64,000 nt of DNA from Armatimonadota bacterium (lineage in GTDB: Bacteria > Armatimonadota > UBA5829 > DTJY01), in NCBI GenBank assembly GCA_029907255.1, contig JARYMF010000004.1:62001-126000 (forward strand), written 5' to 3'. Each line of letters begins with the position of its first letter. Position 1 is the stretch's first letter. Below, one piece after another: positions 51,678-58,497 of this stretch. The notes under the pieces were generated by a model that was given only the letters and a program-made list of their open reading frames with translations, had not been told where the DNA came from and did not search any database. A program made the position numbers and the translations under genes.

Positions 51678-52625
51678 ATGGAAGAGCAATTGAGACAAAA
51701 AGCAAAAGAGCTTCTGGAAAGCGGTGAGGTAAAAGTAGTCATCGGCTATGGGCAGGGAAGTGCTCCGTTCAAGAGCACACCGATTTTTATTGAAAAGCCC
51801 GAAGATGCTCATAAACTCATATGGAATCCAACATGCGTGAATAATCTCACCGTATACCTAAGAGATGCATGCAGGCAAGGCAAGGCCGCAATTGTCGTCA
51901 AGCCCTGCGATGCCCGGTCAATTATCGAGTTGATTCGAGAGAATCAGATTGAGCGAGACGACGTAGTTATTCTCGCGATGTCATGTCCAGGCGTGCTAAA
52001 CTTAGACGCTTTGGCGGAAATCGACCTTGCAGACGTGAAGTCGGTCGAATGGCACCAGAATGGCATCGCAATAAAAACAAACGCTGGTGAAACAATTATT
52101 CCATCAGAGAAAGCATTTGCCAGCAAATGCCTGTCCTGTGAGCTTGCCGAATCACCAATAGCAGATGAAAAGTTCGGCGAGCCGATTGAGAGACATCCAA
52201 TCCGAAGCAAGTACGCTGACATAGAAGAGTTAGAGAAAATGCTGCCCGAAGAACGCCGCGCATACTGGGCAAGGCAGTTCGCCCGATGCATTAGGTGCTA
52301 TGCCTGCCGTTCTGTCTGTCCGGGCTGCTATTGCAAAGAATGCTTTACCGATAAACCCTGCCAGCTTTGGGTTCTGAGGTCAACAGATGTCGAGTCGAAT
52401 TGGTTCTTCCATTTCTCGCGAGCAATGCATACCGCAGGTCGATGCATTGCATGCGGCGAGTGCGAACGCGTCTGCCCAATGGGGATACCCCTTATGCGCC
52501 TCAATCAGAAGATGCGCAAAGAAGTCCGCGAGATGTTCGGCGAGGAAGCAGGAACCAATCCTGAAGCACCGCCGACCCTTGGAACGTTCGATTTGAAAAA
52601 AGACCCAGACCCATGCTCGGAATAA
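51678..52625 (+). CDS. flxC: FlxC-like iron-sulfur protein (FrhB-N-like plus ferredoxin)
   Basis: 315 residues from the ATG at 51678. The first 150 residues are like the N-terminal part of F420 hydrogenase/dehydrogenase beta subunits (VVKPCDARSIIELIRENQIERDDVVILAMSCPG). A C-terminal ferredoxin region has CIRCYACRSVCPGCYCKECF and CIACGECERVCPMGIP, enough for two [4Fe-4S] clusters plus an extra cysteine set. It is in the position of FlxC in flxABCD-hdrABC loci, though it resembles formate-dehydrogenase-type beta subunits too. It lies 3 bp from mvhD as first drawn and 31 bp before the next gene. Confidence 0.75.
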   Translation: MEEQLRQKAKELLESGEVKVVIGYGQGSAPFKSTPIFIEKPEDAHKLIWNPTCVNNLTVYLRDACRQGKAAIVVKPCDARSIIELIRENQIERDDVVILAMSCPGVLNLDALAEIDLADVKSVEWHQNGIAIKTNAGETIIPSEKAFASKCLSCELAESPIADEKFGEPIERHPIRSKYADIEELEKMLPEERRAYWARQFARCIRCYACRSVCPGCYCKECFTDKPCQLWVLRSTDVESNWFFHFSRAMHTAGRCIACGECERVCPMGIPLMRLNQKMRKEVREMFGEEAGTNPEAPPTLGTFDLKKDPDPCSE

Positions 52626-52656
52626 TTACAAAGCCTGCACTTTTGAGGAGTAAGCT

Positions 52657-53685
52657 GTGGAAGCTAAAGTCATATTAAAACAAGATCTTGCCGCATGGAT
52701 TGACGCACTGGTTAAGCAATACGAAGTCATTGCTCCGGTAACTGAAGACGGCGTAGTGGTGTTCCGGCCGGTGTCGGGGCTCTCTGAAATGGCAATCGAG
52801 GGAATGGTAGGACCCGCGAAGTCCCTCCGTGAGCACTTTACGCCTCCAACCGAGACGCTCTTCGACTACAAGCTCGAAGATTTATCAGCGGAAGTTATTC
52901 CTCCAGAAAATGAAGAAAGACACCGCGTGATTTTTGGTGCAAGGGCTTGCGACGCAGCTGCGCTACTCTATGTTGACGCAGTATACTCCAATGTCGAACC
53001 TATAGACACCGCATACTTTATGCGGCGTGAGAAAACCTACCTTGTTGGCTTGTTCTGCGATAAACCAGCATGGAGCTGTTTCTGCACCGAGGTCGGTGAT
53101 TTCCTTACAAATCCCGTTGCAATGGATGTATATCTTACTGATTTAGGCAACAGGTACTATGCAGAACCTCTAACACCCAAGGGAGAAGAGCTTATTGGAC
53201 TTGGAAACTTTCGACCAGCAGATGAAAATGACAAGGCAGCAAATGAAGAAATACGCCGAAAGGCACTTGAGCGACTGCCGAAGCGCGCAGAGCATGAAAC
53301 AGCATGCCTTTCATACGACTGGGACCACCCAGTATGGATAGAGCTTGCGAAGAAATGCCTAAGCTGCGGTGCATGCGCATTTTTATGCCCAACATGCCAC
53401 TGCTTCGACATACAAGAGCATCCAAAATTGAAAAAAGGCAGCAGGTACCGCTGCTGGGACACATGCCAGTTTGAAAAGTTTACGCTAATGGCATCCGGTC
53501 ATAACCCCAGGGAGACAAGGAAAGAACGAACTAGACAGCGTGTTTTTCACAAATTCAAGTACTCGCAAGAGCGGTATTGCATGCTCGGCTGCGTAGGATG
53601 CGGCCGATGTATTGCCGCTTGCCCTGTGAACATTGACATTCGGAAGGTATTGGAAGAGCTTGAAAAGACGGCGGTAGCAAAATGA
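52657..53685 (+). CDS. flxB: FlxB-like [4Fe-4S] subunit (sulfhydrogenase beta/AsrA type)
   Basis: 342 residues, GTG start after GAGGAGTAAGCT. Family markers: VIFGARACDAAALLYVDAVY (about 90-110) and the RREKTYLVGLFCDKPAWSCFC stretch, then two [4Fe-4S] motifs CLSCGACAFLCPTCHCFDI (about 233-251) and CVGCGRCIAACPVNIDI (about 313-329). This is the HydB/AsrA family of two-cluster subunits that take electrons from a flavoprotein partner, here the FlxA-like product. The last four bases overlap that gene (ATGA). Confidence 0.88.
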   Translation: MEAKVILKQDLAAWIDALVKQYEVIAPVTEDGVVVFRPVSGLSEMAIEGMVGPAKSLREHFTPPTETLFDYKLEDLSAEVIPPENEERHRVIFGARACDAAALLYVDAVYSNVEPIDTAYFMRREKTYLVGLFCDKPAWSCFCTEVGDFLTNPVAMDVYLTDLGNRYYAEPLTPKGEELIGLGNFRPADENDKAANEEIRRKALERLPKRAEHETACLSYDWDHPVWIELAKKCLSCGACAFLCPTCHCFDIQEHPKLKKGSRYRCWDTCQFEKFTLMASGHNPRETRKERTRQRVFHKFKYSQERYCMLGCVGCGRCIAACPVNIDIRKVLEELEKTAVAK

Positions 53686-54566
53686 CAACACCAAATATCG
53701 AAACTACAGCTTCAAACGTCGAAAAAGGAACGATGAGAATCGAAAACCCTTATATTCCAAAACTGGCGACAATTGAAAAGATAATCACCGAGACCTGGGA
53801 TACCAAAACTTTTCGGGCGGTCTTTAAGGACGAAGAGCTCCGTGAGAGCTTTACCTATGAGCCCGGCCAATTCCAGGAGATTTCTGTTTTTGGAGTCGGC
53901 GAGGCGCCATTTTGCCTAACCTCATCGCCCACACGAAAGGGGTTCGTCGAGTTTTCAGTAAAGAAAATTGGGAGCGTAACCTCTGCACTCCATGAAATTG
54001 ATGAGGGAGCAACCATCGGCATCCGTGCGCCGCTTGGCAATTGGTTCCCATATGAGGAGTTCAAGGGCAAAGACCTTTGGTTTATTGGGGGTGGGATTGG
54101 TATGGCTCCCCTCCGTTCGCTCCTGAATTTTTGCCTCGACAACCGCAAAGATTACGGCAAAGTAAACATTATTTATGGCGCAAGATCATCGGGCGACCTT
54201 TGCTTCACATACGAGTTTGACGAATGGCAGAATTCACCTAATACCGAACTCTTCCTTACAATTGACAAGGAAGAGGAAGGGTGGAACAAGAATGTCGGTT
54301 TTGTGCCAGCATATGTCATGGACCTTAAGCCATCTCCGAAGAATGCCATTGCCATAACTTGTGGGCCACCGATTATGATTAAATTCACTTTGCAAAACCT
54401 CAAAGAACTTGGGTTTGAAGACAATCAAATCTGGACGACGCTCGAGATGAAGATGAAATGCGGCATTGGCAAGTGCGGACGATGCAATATCGGCCCTAAA
54501 TATGTTTGCGTTGACGGGCCAGTGTTTTCTTATGCTCAATTGAAAGAGCTCCCGCCCGAGTACTAA
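53682..54566 (+). CDS. flxA: FlxA-like FAD/NAD(P)-binding oxidoreductase (HydG/AsrB type)
   Basis: 294 residues, start overlapping the previous stop by 4 nt. A ferredoxin-reductase fold: FAD site FCLTSSPTRKGFVEF, NAD(P) site FIGGGIGMAPLRSLLNFC, and a C-terminal [2Fe-2S] loop CGIGKCGRCNIGP plus VCVDGPVF. Homologues pass electrons from NADH to the iron-sulfur partner. With HdrABC and MvhD it should allow NADH to be oxidised with simultaneous reduction of ferredoxin (uphill) and a disulfide (downhill). A terminator ends the operon. Confidence 0.88.
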   Translation: MTTPNIETTASNVEKGTMRIENPYIPKLATIEKIITETWDTKTFRAVFKDEELRESFTYEPGQFQEISVFGVGEAPFCLTSSPTRKGFVEFSVKKIGSVTSALHEIDEGATIGIRAPLGNWFPYEEFKGKDLWFIGGGIGMAPLRSLLNFCLDNRKDYGKVNIIYGARSSGDLCFTYEFDEWQNSPNTELFLTIDKEEEGWNKNVGFVPAYVMDLKPSPKNAIAITCGPPIMIKFTLQNLKELGFEDNQIWTTLEMKMKCGIGKCGRCNIGPKYVCVDGPVFSYAQLKELPPEY

Positions 54567-54595
54567 TTAGGCAGCAATGCAATTATCCGCGCTCC

Positions 54596-54624
54596 AAAGC
54601 CTTCGGCCTGCCGAAGGCTTTTTT
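54596..54624 (+). terminator. Intrinsic terminator of the hdr-flx operon
   Basis: An 11-bp perfect stem (AAAGCCTTCGG at 54596-54606 with 54611-54621) and a 4-nt loop, followed by a T-tract to 54624. Confidence 0.93.
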
Positions 54625-54764
54625 CCTAAAACCCACCAAAAACCAAACGCTGATAGAATGCTTCACCACGTGCCAACGCCGGCATAGTATCCCAATTGCC
54701 AAGCAGCAACATTCAAACAACACTGCACCATTCAACTGGCTAGCGGTAACACAGAAACTTAGTA

Positions 54765-54793
54765 TTGCCTCCTCGATATACTTGTGATATACT
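54765..54793 (+). promoter_or_regulatory. dnaN promoter
   Basis: TTGCCT (54765-54770), 17 bp, TATACT (54788-54793). Predicts a leader of about 60 nt. The rest of the gap from 54625 shows nothing I can name. Confidence 0.65.
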
Positions 54794-54862
54794 GATGTGG
54801 CTTGTGGCCGTAAAAGAGGCGGTTGGGCCATTTTAAAGCAATCTTCACGCGGAGGGAAACGC

Positions 54863-55963
54863 ATGAAAGCAATTTGCGCCAGAAAGGACTTCTACGAAGG
54901 TGTTCAGACAGTAAGCAGGGCAATAGCTGGGCGTAGTGCGCTCCCAATCTTAAACAATGTTTTGATTAAAAGCGAGGATGGCAACCTGCGGCTCGTTGCT
55001 TTTGACCTCGAACTTGGTATGCAATCTGTCATTCCAGCCACCATCGAAACAGAAGGAGCCCTCACGGTCCCCGCAAGAGTGCTGGCGGAAGTTCTCGCTA
55101 CCCTGCCCGACTTGGATGTGGTTGTATCTGTTGACGAAAATAACTCAGTAAATCTGAAATGCGAAAAATCCGACTACACAATATTGGGCCTTCCGCCTGA
55201 GGAATTTCCCGCCCTTCCTGACGTGCCTGACGACCAAAGCTTTGAGATTACACAAGTTGCCCTGCGCAACATGATAAAACAAACAATATTCGCCGTCTCG
55301 CCTGATGAATCACGAGCAATATTGACCGGCGTTCTGCTTGTGCTCAAGGGAGATGAAATTCGTCTAGCCGCCACTGACAGTCATAGACTGGCAATTCGCA
55401 CATCACCAGTGGCAAATGCAAAAGGGGAAACAAGCTGTATTGTTCCTGGCCGTGCGCTAAACGAGCTTGGCCGAATGCTTGGGGAAGAAGACACTCCAGT
55501 GAAGGTTGCCATCTCAGAGAACCAAATTAAGTTCACAGTTGGCGATGTCACTATGGTATCCAGGCTTATAGAAGGGCAGTTTCCGAATTACGAACGAGTT
55601 ATACCAACGGCGTGCCAAAGAAAACTTACCATGCAAGCAGAGGGTCTCCTCAGCCGCATACGCCGTGCATCCATAGTAGCCCGCGAGAACGCCAACCGCG
55701 TGATTCTCAAGACGGAAGGCGACAGGCTAATGGTCACAGCAGAAAGCGGCGACGTGGGAAGAGCATACGAGGAAATCGAAATTGTGAAAGAAGGCGATGA
55801 TATAGAAATTGCTTTTAATGCGAAGTATCTAATAGATTTCCTTAGTGCGCTCGATACCGAAGGTGTCAGCTTTGAGCTAAATGGGTCGCTTGAACCAGGC
55901 CTCTTACGACAGGTGGGCAAGGAAGATTATATCTATGTTGTCATGCCGATGCAGATAATGTAA
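54863..55963 (+). CDS. dnaN: DNA polymerase III beta subunit (sliding clamp)
   Basis: 366 residues, ATG after GGAGGGAAAC. Three clamp domains: GRSALPILNNVLIKSEDGNLRLVAFDLELGM in the first, the SPDESRAILTGVLL/LAATDSHRLAIR pair in the second (typical of DnaN), and MVSRLIEGQFPNYERVIP before the third, ending in the signature YIYVVMPMQ. Usually dnaN follows dnaA near the origin; here it is a lone gene with its own promoter and no dnaA or recF beside it. Its stop codon directly abuts that of the convergent hydrolase. Confidence 0.97.
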   Translation: MKAICARKDFYEGVQTVSRAIAGRSALPILNNVLIKSEDGNLRLVAFDLELGMQSVIPATIETEGALTVPARVLAEVLATLPDLDVVVSVDENNSVNLKCEKSDYTILGLPPEEFPALPDVPDDQSFEITQVALRNMIKQTIFAVSPDESRAILTGVLLVLKGDEIRLAATDSHRLAIRTSPVANAKGETSCIVPGRALNELGRMLGEEDTPVKVAISENQIKFTVGDVTMVSRLIEGQFPNYERVIPTACQRKLTMQAEGLLSRIRRASIVARENANRVILKTEGDRLMVTAESGDVGRAYEEIEIVKEGDDIEIAFNAKYLIDFLSALDTEGVSFELNGSLEPGLLRQVGKEDYIYVVMPMQIM

Positions 55964-57100
55964 TCATCGAACTGCCGAGGCGACGATATTATGGAACAAG
56001 CGCCTTCGACGCAGAAAGTCAGGTGCCTCACGCTTCTTATAGACCCTATTCGTTAGAAGGATAACAAACATATCATATTCTGGATCTATCAGGAGCGACG
56101 TTCCTGTGAATCCTGTATGCCCTGCGCAACGCTCAGAAAACAAATCTCCGCATGGAGTCATCTCGTTCGGCGGCGTAAAGAATCCAATTGACTGCCCACC
56201 AATTTCGGGGCTAATTTGACTAGTCAACATCTTCCGCACACTCAGAGGGCATAGTATCCTTACCTCTTCCTGCTTGTCCGATTGTCGAACCGAACCACCG
56301 TTGATGAGCATCTGGGCATAAGTGGCGATATCAGGAGCCGTTGAAAACAGCCCCGCATTCCCACTGTTACCCTGCATCGCATGTGCGTTCTCATCGTGGA
56401 CTTCGCCGCAAAGGACTCGATCACGTCCCCGACTATTTGCAGTCCGAGCAATACGACCCGACTTTTCAGCTGGCGGATTAAAACAGCTATCTACCATTCC
56501 CAGGGGCTCAAAAATATTTTTGCGAGCAAACTCCTCCAAAGGCATACCCGCCGCCTGCTCTATTACCAAACCCAGAGTGATATAGCCCAAACAACTATAG
56601 ACATGCTTCTTCCCAGGCTGGTTTTCAAGTGGGGTTTGCAGAAGCCGTTCAATCGCTCCCTCACGCGTCCCGTCCTCCGAAAAAAGATCACACCATGCCG
56701 GTAGACCCGAGGTATGAGTCGCCAGATGTTTGACGGTAACACCCGAAAGGTGCGGGAGCTTTCTGTTCGGGAAGAAGTCAGTGACCGGCTGGTTTAAATG
56801 CAGTGCTCCGCGTTCCACAAGTATCATCAAAGAGGTAGCAGTGGCGACTGGCTTAGTCACTGATGCCATATCGAAAATGGAGTCAGGTCTAGCAGGTGGG
56901 TCACTTTCTTCATCACCCAGACGCCCTATTGCCTCCCACACTGCAACTTTTCCATGCCGCGCAACAAGCCATACGGCGCAAGTATACTCACCGTTTTCAA
57001 GCCCCCGAAAAAGCAGCTCCTTAGCAGCTTCCAATCTCTGTGTATCAAGGCCAATATCAGCAGGATTAGCAAAATCTAAAGTCATTTTTGTGTAAGCCAT
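55964..57100 (-). CDS. Serine hydrolase, beta-lactamase/class C family
   Basis: 378 residues (an ATG at 57085, overlapping the upstream stop as ATGA, is an equally good start). A penicillin-binding fold: nucleophile motif SVTK in DMASVTKPVATATSLM (about 82), KHVYSCLGYITLG (the YxN position reads Tyr-Ser-Cys), and HTGFTGTS near residue 335 for the third motif. Family members are esterases, D-aminopeptidases or transglycosylases as well as lactamases. The Cys in place of Asn is unusual. No signal peptide is seen. It is translationally coupled to the GHL10 gene upstream. Confidence 0.85.
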   Translation of the reverse strand: MAYTKMTLDFANPADIGLDTQRLEAAKELLFRGLENGEYTCAVWLVARHGKVAVWEAIGRLGDEESDPPARPDSIFDMASVTKPVATATSLMILVERGALHLNQPVTDFFPNRKLPHLSGVTVKHLATHTSGLPAWCDLFSEDGTREGAIERLLQTPLENQPGKKHVYSCLGYITLGLVIEQAAGMPLEEFARKNIFEPLGMVDSCFNPPAEKSGRIARTANSRGRDRVLCGEVHDENAHAMQGNSGNAGLFSTAPDIATYAQMLINGGSVRQSDKQEEVRILCPLSVRKMLTSQISPEIGGQSIGFFTPPNEMTPCGDLFSERCAGHTGFTGTSLLIDPEYDMFVILLTNRVYKKREAPDFLRRRRLFHNIVASAVR

Positions 57101-58278
57101 TCCATTACTGGAACTTGCGCAGGTTCCTGGTAAACCGTCTCTTTAATCTTCGCAAGATATTCGTCGTCCGTGCCGTCCTTTGTAACCGAGCTGTAAGCGA
57201 AAAAGCTAACTCCCTGTGCACCAAGTTCCCTAGCTTTCAATATTCTTTGGATTGACCCCTCAACATCCGTCTGCCATGCGCCAATGCCCAAATATACGTG
57301 CCGACCGCTAGCATTTTCCACAGCATCTTTTGCGTATTTAACCCAGCTGTCGAAATTCGGCGTGTAGTTCATTGGGCAAAGTAGATCCATTATGCCCATC
57401 TTCACCCAAAGTTTCCAATCTTGGAAGCGGTTGTTGAATGCATCATCGTAATCGGGAAATACATCAGCGGAGACTATAATATTAGGCTTAATCTCGTGTG
57501 CCCTACGATAAATTTGGCCAACTAAGTCAGTGATTTGCTTGCGCCTGAAATCATCCCACTTCTTTGGGAACGCCTGCACATATGCCAATCTATCCTTCAT
57601 CGCGGAGAGCGCCTCAATCTTATCAGGGGGAAGTTCCTTGTCCATCCATTCTTTGAACCGGCTTAGACAACCGTCGCAGTAGCAATAATCCCCACTCGGA
57701 TAGCGCACATAGTCAAAATTGATGCCATCTACGTCGTAGTTTTCTACCACATCGAGAAAGCAGTTGCGTATATGCTCTTTGACTTCTGGGTTGCTTGGGC
57801 AAGTGTATGCCCCCTCAGCTTGTCCAGCAGGCCCAAGCGTAATCTTATTTTCCGCATTTCTCATCAACCACTCAGGATGCTTGTTTACGATGTGTTCCGG
57901 CGATTTTGGCGGCGTACTCGAGCTCCAAGTGTAGTGAGTATTCAACCAAGCATGAATTTGAATGCCAGCTTTGCGGCATTCCTCAATGTACATTTGAAGC
58001 GGGTCAAAATCCTCAGGTTGCCCCTCAAGAGCTTCCGCTCGGGGCTCATAGCGAGACTTGTAGAATGCGTCCCCTCGACCCCTAACCTGCACAATTAGTA
58101 CATTAATGTTGTTTTTCTTTGCATAGGAAACTGCATTGCGAATCTTTTCCGGCGAAGTCGTGTCAAACCGAACTACCCATATTGCCCTGGCTTCCGCCCT
58201 GGCGTTTTTAGCGTCGCTACCCAAAGCTGCTACCTCCGCTTGTAGTACCGCGATCATTACGACCGCCAAAATAATCAT
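57082..58278 (-). CDS. GHL10 family glycoside-hydrolase-like protein
   Basis: 398 residues from the ATG at 58278, with AGG about 10 nt upstream; the frame extends to a TTG at 58287. Signal peptide about 1-21 (IILAVVMIAVLQAEVAALGS). The rest is a single GHL10 TIM barrel: ARAIWVVRFDTTSPEKI, VDGINFDYVRYPSGDYCYCDGC, IMDLLCPMNYTPNFDSWVKY, VYLGIGAWQ and GAQGVSFFAYSSV. It is like the barrel of the 1186-residue protein at 17877 but without added domains. The next gene (a serine hydrolase) overlaps it, so a joint role in breaking down an amino-sugar or acylated glycan is possible. Confidence 0.87.
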   Translation of the reverse strand: MIILAVVMIAVLQAEVAALGSDAKNARAEARAIWVVRFDTTSPEKIRNAVSYAKKNNINVLIVQVRGRGDAFYKSRYEPRAEALEGQPEDFDPLQMYIEECRKAGIQIHAWLNTHYTWSSSTPPKSPEHIVNKHPEWLMRNAENKITLGPAGQAEGAYTCPSNPEVKEHIRNCFLDVVENYDVDGINFDYVRYPSGDYCYCDGCLSRFKEWMDKELPPDKIEALSAMKDRLAYVQAFPKKWDDFRRKQITDLVGQIYRRAHEIKPNIIVSADVFPDYDDAFNNRFQDWKLWVKMGIMDLLCPMNYTPNFDSWVKYAKDAVENASGRHVYLGIGAWQTDVEGSIQRILKARELGAQGVSFFAYSSVTKDGTDDEYLAKIKETVYQEPAQVPVMEWLTQK

Positions 58279-58337
58279 AAATCTCAATACCTAAACACCG
58301 CCTTGTCTTCTAGCCAACGGCCGATGTCTCTCCAGAT

Positions 58338-58366
58338 ATTTTACTTTCCAAAAGATGCCATGTCAA
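58338..58366 (-). promoter_or_regulatory. Promoter of the GHL10-hydrolase unit
   Basis: Minus strand: TTGACA (58366-58361), 17 bp, TAAAAT (58343-58338). Its -35 box is 10 bp from the -35 of the plus-strand promoter, back to back. Confidence 0.75.
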
Positions 58367-58376
58367 TCAATTAGAA

Positions 58377-58405
58377 TTGACATTTCCATTATTTTATGGT
58401 AGTAT
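58377..58405 (+). promoter_or_regulatory. Promoter of the radical SAM-rng unit
   Basis: TTGACA (58377-58382), 17 bp, TAGTAT (58400-58405), followed by a roughly 85-nt leader that contains a terminator hairpin. Confidence 0.7.
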
Positions 58406-58431
58406 TTAAAAACCGGAGCAATCCTGTGCGT

Positions 58432-58468
58432 GCTGGCCTCCCGAAATATCGGGGGCGCCAGCTTTTTT
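58432..58468 (+). terminator. Attenuator-like terminator in the leader of the radical SAM gene
   Basis: GCTGGC plus CTCCCGA (58432-58444) pair with TCGGGGG and GCCAGC (58449-58462, one bulged C); six T residues follow (58463-58468). The ORF starts 30 nt later. Flanking GGAGCA (58415-58420) and TGCTCC (58474-58479) can form an outer helix. Confidence 0.72.
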
Positions 58469-58497
58469 CTTGCCTGCTCCCCAGGCGCTGATGAGAC

